Assembly: GCA_028290465.1 (NCBI GenBank)
Contig: JAQGJU010000027.1
Location: 1-64,000 of the forward strand
DNA from: Xanthobacteraceae bacterium
Lineage (GTDB): Bacteria > Pseudomonadota > Alphaproteobacteria > Rhizobiales > Xanthobacteraceae
DNA length: 64,000 nucleotides
Reading direction: 5' to 3'
Position 1 is the first letter of the stretch, and each line of letters starts with the position of its first letter. Shown here in pieces: positions 24,641 through 33,283 of this stretch. The notes under the pieces were generated by a model. It was not told where the DNA came from. It did not search any database and saw only the letters and a program-made list of their open reading frames with translations. The position numbers and the translations under genes are program-made.

Positions 24641-24847
24641 TTAGAACGTCTGCTGTTCGTCGCCGCATTCCTTGCAGGTGTATTTGACGCGGGCGACGCC
24701 TTGCGGCGCCGACACCCGATTGGGCGCGCCGCATTTTCGGCACTTGGCCTCGATGCGCGTGTTGCCCTGTTTGACCACGATGGCCTTGCGCTCCATCGCT
24801 TCGCGGACAAGACGCTCGGTCTCTTCGCGCATCGCCTTCTTGTCCAT
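24641..24847 (-). CDS. zinc-ribbon small protein
   Basis: A 68-residue protein with an N-terminal charged helix ([19 protein letters not shown]) and a C-terminal four-cysteine zinc ribbon, CRKCG then CKECG 21 residues later. Of the two adjacent ATGs the second (24847) has the better spacing from AGAGGA. Such proteins may bind RNA, DNA or protein partners; the exact role is unknown. It converges with the HdeA-like gene. Confidence 0.75.
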   Translation of the reverse strand: MDKKAMREETERLVREAMERKAIVVKQGNTRIEAKCRKCGAPNRVSAPQGVARVKYTCKECGDEQQTF

Positions 24848-25017
24848 CATCTTCCTCTGAATAAGCAATGGCCGTCAGGGCACGCCAAATATATCGTTCG
24901 AGATAGCGTTCGAATGTTGGCCAGCAGTGCAGTCTTCCGTCAGGATATACGCCATCGCCCTTCGGGCAGCCAGATCGGCGTCCAGAGAGTCTGCTCCATC
25001 ACCATGGCGGTATCAAG

Positions 25018-25038
25018 AAGTAGCAATATATGCTACTT
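25018..25038. promoter_or_regulatory. candidate autoregulatory operator of the ParD-like antitoxin
   Basis: Perfect inverted repeat AAGTAGCA-ATATA-TGCTACTT, 19 bases before the antitoxin ATG. Antitoxins of this fold bind such palindromes at their own promoters. The AT-rich centre would overlap the promoter. Confidence 0.7.
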
Positions 25039-25057
25039 TGAGCTTAGGAGGTCCATC

Positions 25058-25339
25058 ATGGCAAACATCGAAAAAATCAGCGTTGCGCTGACCGGAGAGC
25101 AGGTCGCGGCCCTGAAGGCCGCGGTGGAAACCGGCGAATACGCGACGACCAGCGAGATCGTCCGTGAAGCTCTGCGGGACTGGCAGTTGAAGCGCGAACT
25201 GCGGCGGGAAGATATTCTGCACCTGCGCCAATTGTGGGATGATGGCATGGCCAGCGGCCCCGCCGGTAAGTCGGACATGAAGGCGCTCCGCAATGACGCC
25301 CGCCAGCGGCTCGAAGGCACCAAAAAAAGCGCGCGTTGA
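25058..25339 (+). CDS. ParD-like ribbon-helix-helix antitoxin
   Basis: A 93-residue type II antitoxin. The N terminus ([38 protein letters not shown], split here for reading: [21 protein letters not shown]) is a ParD/CopG ribbon-helix-helix DNA-binding fold, and the C-terminal tail is the flexible toxin-binding part. The start at 25058 has an excellent AGGAGGT site. A palindrome at 25018-25038 is the likely operator. The expected ParE toxin is not intact: only a 37-codon frame follows with a one-base TGATG overlap. Confidence 0.85.
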   Translation: MANIEKISVALTGEQVAALKAAVETGEYATTSEIVREALRDWQLKRELRREDILHLRQLWDDGMASGPAGKSDMKALRNDARQRLEGTKKSAR

Positions 25340-25452
25340 TGCCGGCTGAACTGCGTTGGACCTTCCAGAACGATATCGAGCCACCCTTGGGCACGAAATT
25401 CTACGGCCGATTCTTAGTTCGCGCCGAAATGCGTAAAGAGGCTGTTAGCTGA
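25339..25452 (+). pseudogene. possible ParE toxin remnant
   Basis: A 37-codon frame starting at ATG 25339, overlapping the antitoxin stop (TGATG), as parDE pairs usually do. The translation begins [20 protein letters not shown] and stops at 25450-25452, far short of the roughly 95 residues of ParE, and its end overlaps the opposite-strand gene at 25414. I see position-based but not convincing sequence-based support for toxin origin. Confidence 0.35.
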
Positions 25453-25866
25453 CGTGGGTTCAAAAACCCAATTCGCCGCAAAGCACTCGAAAGTCTCGTC
25501 TCGAAAATAGAACAAGAAATGGCGAGATGCTTCTGGCGCCTCATGGGTGATCCAGTCATCCGGATCATCCCGGTGCGGGGCCGTTCCAGTCAGCTCATAG
25601 AACTCGCCCCATGCCGGAGCGGACTTGCTGTATCGGCACTGTCCACGATACCAGCCTTCGTCATTGATCGCGCTAAAACGATGCTGAGAGCAGTCGACGA
25701 AGCGCAAGACCCCCAGATCCCAGACAGCAAATCTCGGAAATTGAAATGCGTTAAGTGAAAAACTCAGAAGGAGATCAGAGCCCGATAGCACACCGGAGGG
25801 TTCCGGCGCGTTGGGGTCCGCGTTCCATCCCTCATTGAGCTTATGAAATACCAGCTTGGTCGACAT
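25414..25866 (-). CDS. hypothetical protein
   Basis: A 150-residue soluble protein rich in aromatic residues (WGEFYELTGTAPHRDD, HFLFYFRDETFECFAANWVFEP). I do not recognise a family. No ribosome site stands out before the ATG at 25866. Its base composition is clearly less GC-rich than its neighbours, and it sits next to an antitoxin without an intact toxin, so it may belong to a small acquired segment. Residues such as FECFAANW and DDWITHEAPEASRHFLFYF look structured, supporting a real protein. Confidence 0.65.
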   Translation of the reverse strand: MSTKLVFHKLNEGWNADPNAPEPSGVLSGSDLLLSFSLNAFQFPRFAVWDLGVLRFVDCSQHRFSAINDEGWYRGQCRYSKSAPAWGEFYELTGTAPHRDDPDDWITHEAPEASRHFLFYFRDETFECFAANWVFEPTSANSLFTHFGAN

Positions 25867-25921
25867 GAAATCCGATGGGAAGGCGGGTGATAGCCAGGCA
25901 CCGATCGTTAGATTTTCTCCG

Positions 25922-27988
25922 CTACCGCCCCTCGCGTAGCCACGTCATCGCCAGCGAGCCGACCAGCAGCAGCAGGCCGAGAATGCCGGCGAATACCGGC
26001 AGCACGCCGATGCCGCGCACCACGCTGGCGTCGCGCATGCGAAGACCGAGCCATTCGTCGCCCTTATAGGTGTCGCCGGACCGTACCGCGACCACGCGCG
26101 GCATCTTCAATCCGTCGCCATCGTCGAGCCGCCGCGCATCGCCGCCGGTCGCGCTGGCCAGTGAGGCCAACACGGCCGTGGTCGACGTGACCTCGGCGAA
26201 TTCGCGCGGATTGGCCGGCCCGACATTGACCAATGTCGAGAGCGTGCCGTCGGTGGCACGCCACAGGCCGAGTTCGTTGGCCGGCACGCTGGACGCCCAG
26301 GCGCCGGGTTCGCCGGCCTGCAATGTGAGACTGCGGGCCTTGCCGGACGGCGAGGTGAGGGTGACGGGCGCCACCGTGTCGCTCATGGTCTGGCGCCGCA
26401 CTTCGAGGTCGCGACCGTGTACGATCAGTCGCAGCGCTTCTTCTTCGAGGTCCGGCTGTTTCATCAGCCAGTGCGAGAGTTTCCGCAGCAGGTCGACATG
26501 CGGCCCGCCGCCTTCGTAGCCGCGCGCCCACAGCCAGATATGATCGGACAACAGCAGCGCGACGCGACCTTCGCCGGGACGTGCCAGCACCAGCAGCGGC
26601 TTGCCGGTCTCGTCCTGCATCACGCTGGTGCCGCTTGCATTACGGGTATCGACCACCCGGAACCAGCGGCTCCAGTTCGGTGGATCGCTCTGCGCGCCGT
26701 CGAGGCCGCGCGTCACCGGATGGCGCTTGCCGAGATCCGACAGCCGCGCATGGAAGGCGCGCTCGGTGACCTGGCCGCTCGGCTCGGCCGGCAGGATGAC
26801 GTCGAGCGGCGTACGCCACAGGCTGGTCGCCGAGGCGTAGTCGGGACCGGCCGCGACCAGCACGGCGCCGCCGTCGCGTACATAGCGCGAGATGTTGTCG
26901 AAATAGACGCCCGGCAGCACGCCCTGGCGCGCGTACCGATCGAAGATGATCAGTTGAAATTCGTTGATCTTCTGCTGAAACAACTCGCGGGTCGGAAACG
27001 CGATCAGCGACAATTCGTTGATCGGCGTGCCGTCCTGCTTTTCCGGCGGACGCAAAATGGTGAAGTGCACCAGATCGACCGACGCGTCGGATTTTAGAAG
27101 ATTGCGCCAGGTGCGCTCGCCGGCATGCGGCTCGCCCGACACCAGCAGCACACGCAGCTTGTCGCGTACGCCGTCGATGACGACGACCGCGCGGTTGTTG
27201 ACCTGGGTCAGTTCGCCATCGAGCGGCGCTGCCTCGATCTCGACGATGTTCTGTCCGGCATGCGGGATCTGGATGCTGACATTGACGTTCTGTCCGACCA
27301 CGACATTGCGGGTCTCCAGCAGTTCGCCGTCGCGCCGGATCGTCACTTGCGCGGAGCCGGCACGCACGCCTTCGTCCTCGACCTTGAAGCCGACGGTCTG
27401 CGACTGGCCGACAATACCGAATCGCGGCGCGGCGGTGAGGGCGACGCGGCGGTCGCGCTCGTCCTTCCGGCCGGTGATCAAAGCGTGTAACGGCGCCGCG
27501 AAGCCGAGCGAGCCGGTATCGGCCGGCACGTCATGCACCCGGCCGTCGGTGATCATGATGGCGCCGGCGACGCGATCCGGCGGCACGTCGGCCAGCGCGG
27601 CGTTCAGCGCGGAGAACAGTTTGGTGCCGTCGGTCTCACCATCGGCTTCGCCGGCCTCGACGAAGCGGACCTCCAGGCCCTGCACGCGACCGAGCCGCTC
27701 GGCGAGCGCGGCCCGTGCCGCTTCGGTCTGCTGCGCGCGGTCGCCGAAGCCCTGGCTCGGGCTCTTGTCGACCACGACCACGGCGACCGAGGTCAGAGGT
27801 TCGCGGTCCTCGCGGGTGAACGACGGATTGGCCAGCGCCAACACCAGCAGGAACAGGGCGCCGGCCCGCATCGCGGCGCCGCGGCTGTGCGCCACCAGAA
27901 GCAGCACCGTCACGGCGACGGCCAGCGCCAAGGCGGCCCACACTATGTAGACCGGCACCAGCGGCGAGAACGCGACACCGAGGTTCAA
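25922..27988 (-). CDS. VWA/glutamine-amidotransferase-like membrane protein
   Basis: A 688-residue inner-membrane protein: two N-terminal hydrophobic segments (VPVYIVWAALALAVAVTVLLL and AGALFLLVLALA), then a VWA-like domain with a MIDAS-type VVVDKSPSQGFG. A beta-sandwich region follows, then a class I glutamine-amidotransferase-like region (IIFDRYARQGVLPGVYFDNI, RDGGAVLVAAGPDY) and a C-terminal membrane helix (LPVFAGILGLLLLVGSLAMTW). It lies downstream of moxR, DUF58 and DUF4159 genes on the same strand and is probably part of the same MoxR-VWA chaperone system at the envelope. The amidotransferase Cys is not evident, so enzymatic activity is doubtful. Confidence 0.8.
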   Translation of the reverse strand: MNLGVAFSPLVPVYIVWAALALAVAVTVLLLVAHSRGAAMRAGALFLLVLALANPSFTREDREPLTSVAVVVVDKSPSQGFGDRAQQTEAARAALAERLGRVQGLEVRFVEAGEADGETDGTKLFSALNAALADVPPDRVAGAIMITDGRVHDVPADTGSLGFAAPLHALITGRKDERDRRVALTAAPRFGIVGQSQTVGFKVEDEGVRAGSAQVTIRRDGELLETRNVVVGQNVNVSIQIPHAGQNIVEIEAAPLDGELTQVNNRAVVVIDGVRDKLRVLLVSGEPHAGERTWRNLLKSDASVDLVHFTILRPPEKQDGTPINELSLIAFPTRELFQQKINEFQLIIFDRYARQGVLPGVYFDNISRYVRDGGAVLVAAGPDYASATSLWRTPLDVILPAEPSGQVTERAFHARLSDLGKRHPVTRGLDGAQSDPPNWSRWFRVVDTRNASGTSVMQDETGKPLLVLARPGEGRVALLLSDHIWLWARGYEGGGPHVDLLRKLSHWLMKQPDLEEEALRLIVHGRDLEVRRQTMSDTVAPVTLTSPSGKARSLTLQAGEPGAWASSVPANELGLWRATDGTLSTLVNVGPANPREFAEVTSTTAVLASLASATGGDARRLDDGDGLKMPRVVAVRSGDTYKGDEWLGLRMRDASVVRGIGVLPVFAGILGLLLLVGSLAMTWLREGR

Positions 27989-28016
27989 ATCGAACTCCTC
28001 ATCGAAACCTCCTCAT

Positions 28017-28116
28017 GGTTCGAGACGCGTTGTTGCACAACGCTCCTCACCATGAGGCCATCCTTAGTCCCTCATCCTGAGGAGCCCGCGCAGCGGGCGT
28101 CTCGAAGGATGAAGGC
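28017..28116. repeat. TTCGAGACGC palindromic repeat, copy 1
   Basis: Arms TTCGAGACGC (28019-28028) and GCGTCTCGAA (28097-28106), with inner complementary stretches CTCCTCACCATGAGG and CCTCATCCTGAGGAG. The same arms occur in reverse order at 60525-60690. It sits in the 130-base gap between two genes of the MoxR operon, where it could lower downstream expression. Confidence 0.8.
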
Positions 28117-28118
28117 CG

Positions 28119-31007
28119 TTACTGTCCGAGCCGCTCCAGCAGCGCCGGCACATGCACCTGATCGGCCTTGTAGTTGCCGGTCAGCGTGTACATCACGATG
28201 TTGACGCCGGCCCGGAACGCCATTTCGCGCTGGCGCGGTTCGCCCGGCACCATCGGCAGCGTCGGCTGGCCGTCCGGACGGGTGGCCCAGGCGCCGGCGA
28301 AATCGTTCGACGTGATCAGGATCGACGACACGCCGTCGCCGGCGCGGGCCGGGCGGGCCGGTTCGTCCTCGTTGGGCGGCGGCGATGCCTCGACCCAGAG
28401 CTGGCCGGAGCCGAAGCGGCCCGGAAAATCCTTCATCAGGAAGAAGGTCTTGGTCAGCACATGATCGCGCGGCAGCGGCTCCAGTTCGGGAATGTCGAGC
28501 GACGACAGGATCGAGCGCAACTGCATCATGCCGGGGCTGCGGTTGGTGTCGCCGGGCAGCGCCTCGACGGCGTCGCGCGTGTCGAACAGCACGGTGCCGC
28601 CCTGTTTCATGTAGGCGTCGATGCGCTTGAGCGCGTCGGGCGAGGGCGTCGCCGCGCCGGGCACGATCGGCCAATAGATCAGCGGGAAGAACGCCAGTTC
28701 ATCTTTCGAGATATCGACACCGATCGGCTCGCCGGCTTCCAGCGCGGTGCGCTGCGCCAGGAATACGGTGAGCCCACCCAGGCCGGATTTGCTGATGGCG
28801 TCGACCTCGGCATTGCCGGTCGTCACATAGGCGAGACGGGTTTCGAGCGTCGCCTGCATGGCGAATTCATCGGCATTGGCGGGCGGCGTCGCCGGCCGCG
28901 TGGGACGGGCCTGCGCGGTGCGATCCCGCAGACCGTCCATAATCTGCTGCCTCGTTTGCGCGGACGCGTCCTGGGGTGCGATCAGCAGCGCACCCGAGAT
29001 TGCCAGTAACAGCGCGGCGGCGGCGGGCGCGGCACGGCGTCGGCCGGTCAATCGCGACAGGCCACCATTGAGCCAGAACACCACGAGGGCATCGATCAGC
29101 AGCAGCGCCATCGCGGCGAGCAAAATCGGCCCGCGCAGATCCTGTGGTTCAGTCACGCGATAGGCCTCCAGTCGGGCGTTGAGCGGCGAGACGTCGAGCG
29201 GCTTGAGCCGGTCGGCCGGCACGAAGGTGTTGACGGCAAGAAGTCCCTCGGGCGGCCCGTAGAAGCCGGGCGGATGGTCGGCGTCGGCGCGGCTCGCATA
29301 GGCGGTCGGCACCGGGCGCGCGGTCGGCGGCGCCGGACCGAATGCGCCGAAGCCGTCCAGCACGCGCGACGGCGGCACCACTTCGCGGGCCGGTTCATTG
29401 CCGGTTGCGGTCGTCTCATTGGTGGTCGTCGTGCCGGCCAGCGACACGACCCGCTTGAGCATTTCGACCATCGCGCCGGACAATGGCAGATCCGACCAGC
29501 GGGTGTCGGCTGTTACATGGAACAGAATGACGAGGCCCTTGCCGCGATGCTCGGCCGTGACCAGCGGCGTGCCGTCGCCGAGCGTCGCCCAGGTGCGGTC
29601 GGAAAGGTTAGCGTCCGGCTCGGCCAGCACCTGGCGCGTCACCGTGACGTCGTTCGGCACCGGCATGCCGAAGAACGGACTTTCGCGCGAGAAGCCAGCG
29701 AGCTGCTGCGGCTGATCCCAGCTCAGGCTGCCGCCGAGAATGCGTCCGCCACGGCGTAATTTGACCGGCACCAGATCGTCATTGGTGGCCGCGAGACGCG
29801 GGCCGGCGAAGCGCACCAGCACGCCGCCTTCGTCGATCCATTGCGCCAGACGGTCATGCGCGTCGCCCGCGACCGTACCGACATCGGCCAGGATCAGCAT
29901 CGGCAGCTTCTGGTCGAGGAAACGCGACACCGCTTCGGACGGCGAGCCGCCTTGCGCGAGACGCACGTCGGCGAACGGATTGAGCGCGCGCGTCAAATAG
30001 AAGGTCGCGGCCAATAGCGGCTGCGCGGTGTCGGCGGTGGCGCCGGAGATCACGCCGACGCTGCGCCGCCGCCAGCGCTTATCGAGCAGTTGCACCGCCC
30101 CGGCCGAACGCTCGGCCGGAATTTCCAGGCGGGCGATGTCGTTGCGGATTTCCACCGGCAGGTCGAACTTGGCGACGGCCTCGCGCTCGCCCTGCTTGAA
30201 GGCGAACGGCGCTTCGCCGAGCGGAAGACCTTTCAGATCGAGCGCCCGCACGGTGCCGGTCTCAGTGCCGATGTCGGGCGCGCGCAGCACATTGACCGTA
30301 AGGGCGCCGGCCGCGTTGTCGGCGCCACCCAGCGCATGCGCGGTCGGCACGCCGCCCGCGATGACGACCAGACGTCGTTCGCCGACGACGCGGCCGAGCG
30401 TCTTGACGAAATCCTCGGCGCCGCCGGCATCGACGCCGTCCGACAGCCATACCAGTTCGGCGTTCGGCGTCGCGTCGACAAACCGGGTGATGACCGGCAG
30501 CGCGTCGGCGCGGGTCACCGCATGGGGCTTCGGCTTGAGCTGCTGCAGACGCACGCGCGCGACGTTGGCGGTCAGTATCGATATATCGCGGGTGGGTTCG
30601 GACAGCGGCACGATCGCGACGCCGCGACGGTCGGCCTCGGCGCGCGCGATCAATTCGTCGGCGGTGCGCTGGCGGGTTTCCCACGAGGCCGCGGCCGCCC
30701 AACCGTCATCGATCAGCAGCACCACCGGGCCGGAGCCGGACGAGGTCGCGACCGGCGGATTCCATAACGGGCCGGCGGCCGCGAAGATCACCAGGGCGGC
30801 GAGCACGAGACGCAGCAGTGTCAGCCACCACGGCGTGCGCGATGGGGTTTCTTCCTTCGGGGCGATATCGAACAGGATGCGGGCCGGCGGGAAGTCAATC
30901 CGGCGCGGCCGCGGCGGAATGAGACGCAGCAGCCACCACAGCACCGGCAGGCTGAGCAGCCCGAACAGCACCAGCGGCGAGGCGAAACCGAGCGGGAGCC
31001 AACCCAT
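28119..31007 (-). CDS. DUF4159 / BatA-like membrane protein
   Basis: A 962-residue membrane protein. The N terminus is BatA-like (FASPLVLFGLLSLPVLWWLLRLIPPRP, then WWLTLLRLVLAALVIFAAAGPLW), followed by a VWA-like fold in which the MIDAS motif is degenerate (LLIDDGWAAA). Hydrophobic segments recur near residue 640. The C-terminal 200 residues are DUF4159 (LAYVTTGNAEVDAISKSG, FPLIYWPIVPGA, GGTVLFDTRD, HVLTKTFFLMKDFPGRFGSG). Its start codon overlaps the DUF58 stop by one base (TAATG at 31005-31009). Likely an envelope partner of the MoxR ATPase; biochemical role unknown. Confidence 0.87.
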   Translation of the reverse strand: MGWLPLGFASPLVLFGLLSLPVLWWLLRLIPPRPRRIDFPPARILFDIAPKEETPSRTPWWLTLLRLVLAALVIFAAAGPLWNPPVATSSGSGPVVLLIDDGWAAAASWETRQRTADELIARAEADRRGVAIVPLSEPTRDISILTANVARVRLQQLKPKPHAVTRADALPVITRFVDATPNAELVWLSDGVDAGGAEDFVKTLGRVVGERRLVVIAGGVPTAHALGGADNAAGALTVNVLRAPDIGTETGTVRALDLKGLPLGEAPFAFKQGEREAVAKFDLPVEIRNDIARLEIPAERSAGAVQLLDKRWRRRSVGVISGATADTAQPLLAATFYLTRALNPFADVRLAQGGSPSEAVSRFLDQKLPMLILADVGTVAGDAHDRLAQWIDEGGVLVRFAGPRLAATNDDLVPVKLRRGGRILGGSLSWDQPQQLAGFSRESPFFGMPVPNDVTVTRQVLAEPDANLSDRTWATLGDGTPLVTAEHRGKGLVILFHVTADTRWSDLPLSGAMVEMLKRVVSLAGTTTTNETTATGNEPAREVVPPSRVLDGFGAFGPAPPTARPVPTAYASRADADHPPGFYGPPEGLLAVNTFVPADRLKPLDVSPLNARLEAYRVTEPQDLRGPILLAAMALLLIDALVVFWLNGGLSRLTGRRRAAPAAAALLLAISGALLIAPQDASAQTRQQIMDGLRDRTAQARPTRPATPPANADEFAMQATLETRLAYVTTGNAEVDAISKSGLGGLTVFLAQRTALEAGEPIGVDISKDELAFFPLIYWPIVPGAATPSPDALKRIDAYMKQGGTVLFDTRDAVEALPGDTNRSPGMMQLRSILSSLDIPELEPLPRDHVLTKTFFLMKDFPGRFGSGQLWVEASPPPNEDEPARPARAGDGVSSILITSNDFAGAWATRPDGQPTLPMVPGEPRQREMAFRAGVNIVMYTLTGNYKADQVHVPALLERLGQ

Positions 31008-31963
31008 TACGCGGTGCTCCCGGCCTGCGGCGCGTTATGCCAGCGGTTGATGCCGGTGCCCTGCGCGCCAGCCCCCATGCGCGAATGCAGCGCGAGCAGC
31101 AATTCGCTGGCCGGGCGGTCGGTGCGATGAATGCCGAAGGTCCAGCCGAGCCGGTCGGTCTCGCGCCTGATGTCGGCGCGATGCTTCTCGACCTTCAATA
31201 TGTAGTCGGCGCGCCAAGTCTCGGCGCGGCCGGCCGTGATGCTCTCGCCGCCTTCCGGCTCGACGAATTCGACGCGGCCGGAATACGGGAAGGTCTCTTC
31301 GACCGGATCGACCACCTGCACGACATGGCCGTGGGCGCCGGTCGCCGACAATTGCGCTATGGTGCGATGGACATCGCCGATCGGGCTCCATAAGTCGGAC
31401 AGCACGACGATTTCGGCGAGCGGCGAGGGCGCGAAGGCCGGTGGCAGGCTGGCGCGCGCGCTGCTATCGTGCACGATCACCTGCGCCATCTTGTCGATCA
31501 CATTGCGGGCCGAGGTCGGTCGCATCAGGCCCGGAATGCCGACGCGTTCGCCGCCCTCAACCAGAACTTCGGCGAGCGCGAACGACACGATCAGCGTGCG
31601 CTCCAGCTTGGTATCCTTGGCTTGCGGCGACGCGAACGCCATCGACGGCGAGCGATCCGGCCAAATCCAGACGGTGTGCGCGGCCTCCCATTCCTGCTCG
31701 CGCACATACAAATGATCGTCGCGCGCCGAGCGGCGCCAGTCGACGCGGCCGGCCGGCTCGCCGGACACGAAGCGGCGGTACTGCCAGAAATTCTCGCCCG
31801 GTCCGGAGCGACGCCGGCCATGCAGTCCGTGGATCACGGTCGCGGCGACGCGGCGCGCTTCCAGGATCAGGCGCGGCAAGGTCGCGGCCAGCGAGCGGCC
31901 TTCGCCCGTCGCGCGCTTGGAAGCCGAAAGATCGTTCTGGTTCGGGGCCGGAGCGCGCGCCAT
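31007..31963 (-). CDS. DUF58 domain protein
   Basis: A 318-residue DUF58 protein of the MoxR-associated VWA group. The DUF58 core reads EPAGRVDWRRSARDDHLYVRE, and the VWA metal site WPDRSPSMAF (DxSxS) follows, so it could bind Mg2+. It starts four bases after the moxR stop and overlaps the DUF4159 start by one base, giving tight translational coupling. In characterised systems the MoxR ATPase remodels such VWA proteins or their clients. No membrane segment is seen, so it is probably cytoplasmic. Confidence 0.9.
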   Translation of the reverse strand: MARAPAPNQNDLSASKRATGEGRSLAATLPRLILEARRVAATVIHGLHGRRRSGPGENFWQYRRFVSGEPAGRVDWRRSARDDHLYVREQEWEAAHTVWIWPDRSPSMAFASPQAKDTKLERTLIVSFALAEVLVEGGERVGIPGLMRPTSARNVIDKMAQVIVHDSSARASLPPAFAPSPLAEIVVLSDLWSPIGDVHRTIAQLSATGAHGHVVQVVDPVEETFPYSGRVEFVEPEGGESITAGRAETWRADYILKVEKHRADIRRETDRLGWTFGIHRTDRPASELLLALHSRMGAGAQGTGINRWHNAPQAGSTA

Positions 31964-31967
31964 CCTG

Positions 31968-32978
31968 CTATCCGATGCGCGACTTCAGCCGCCCGATCAC
32001 CGATGCGATGCTCTCGCCGTCGGCACGCGCGGTGAAGGTCAGCGCCATGCGGTGCTTGAGCACGGGCTCGGCAAGCTCCAGCACGTCGTCGATCGACGGC
32101 GCGAGGCGGCCATCGAGGAGCGCGCGCGCACGCACAGCGAGCATCAAAGCTTGGCTGGCGCGCGGTCCCGGTCCCCAGGCGATCAGCTTGCCGATCTCCG
32201 GCACGTCGGACTGCGGACGCGCGGCCCGCACCACCTGGAGGATCGCTTCGACGACGGATTCGCCGACCGGCAGACGGCGCACCAGGCGCTGTGCGGCGAT
32301 CAAATCGTCGGCCGTCATCGCGGCCTTCGGCTTTACTTCGTCGGCGCCGGTGGTTTCGAACAGGATGCGCCGCTCCGAGGCCAGATCCGGATAGTCGACA
32401 TCGATTTCCATCAGGAAGCGGTCGAGCTGCGCTTCGGGCAGCGGGTAGGTGCCTTCCTGCTCCAGCGGGTTCTGCGTCGCCAGCACATGGAACGGCTTCG
32501 GCAGGTCGTGCCGCACGCCTGCGACTGTGACATGCTGTTCCTGCATGGCCTGCAACAGCGCCGATTGGGTGCGCGGCGACGCGCGGTTGATTTCGTCGGC
32601 CATCAACAATTGCGCGAAAATCGGGCCGGGCAGGAAGCGGAAGCTGCGCTTGCCGCCGGGGCTTTCTTCCAGCACTTCGCTGCCCAGAATGTCGGACGGC
32701 ATCAGGTCGGGCGTGAACTGAATGCGGCGTGCATCTAGTCCCAACACGATGCCCATGGTGTCGACCAGCTTGGTCTTGGCGAGGCCGGGGACGCCGATCA
32801 GCAATGCGTGACCGCCGGACAGAACGGTAATCAGCGCCCGTTCGACCACCTGCTCCTGACCGAAAATGACCGCGCCGATGGCGGCTCTAGCAGCACGCGC
32901 ATGGGCGGCGGTGCTTTCGGCCGCCCGCACGATCATGTCTTCGAGTTTTTCCAGACCCTCGGTACCCGCCGCCGCCAT
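31968..32978 (-). CDS. moxR: MoxR family AAA+ ATPase
   Basis: A 336-residue MoxR AAA+ ATPase. Walker A is GVPGLAKTKLVD (residues 59-70 region), Walker B LLMADEINRASPRTQ, with sensor 1 in VLATQNPLEQEGTYPLPEAQLDRF and the C-terminal lid domain. It is the promoter-proximal gene of the four-gene moxR-DUF58-DUF4159-VWA operon and presumably uses ATP to act on the VWA partners, as MoxR proteins do in metal insertion or complex assembly. A 305-base divergent region separates it from the DUF1285 gene. Confidence 0.93.
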   Translation of the reverse strand: MAAAGTEGLEKLEDMIVRAAESTAAHARAARAAIGAVIFGQEQVVERALITVLSGGHALLIGVPGLAKTKLVDTMGIVLGLDARRIQFTPDLMPSDILGSEVLEESPGGKRSFRFLPGPIFAQLLMADEINRASPRTQSALLQAMQEQHVTVAGVRHDLPKPFHVLATQNPLEQEGTYPLPEAQLDRFLMEIDVDYPDLASERRILFETTGADEVKPKAAMTADDLIAAQRLVRRLPVGESVVEAILQVVRAARPQSDVPEIGKLIAWGPGPRASQALMLAVRARALLDGRLAPSIDDVLELAEPVLKHRMALTFTARADGESIASVIGRLKSRIG

Positions 32979-33283
32979 GAGCCAAACTCCTGTTGTCGTG
33001 TGTGCGCCCGTTACCGGGGTAAGGGGCGGGCCGCGTCCCGGCCGTGTTGCGTCAGCAGCGGATCGGCACGATCCTCACAATATCAACGGCTTATCGCCGG
33101 CAGCGCCGTCTGGCGCGGCGCCTATAATCCATGCAACAAACGCGCCAGTACCGAATTTCCACCTAATAGCTCGGCCTCGAATCTCAATCGTCCCGGTCGC
33201 GATCAGCTTACGCTATTTTCGGGTCAGAGCGATTCCGGGCTACCCGTTCGCGTGATCGTGACGCCACACCGTCTGGAACAACC
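32979..33283. other. divergent promoter region
   Basis: A 305-base region between moxR and the DUF1285 gene. A TATAAT hexamer at 33123-33128 is a possible -10 element reading right, but no matching -35 lies 16-18 bases before it. No supported gene or repeat. Confidence 0.4.

Noticed and set aside
24701-25057. Upstream extension of the ParD-like frame
   Set aside because: The extension runs antisense to the zinc-ribbon gene and across the operator; AGGAGGT places the start at 25058.
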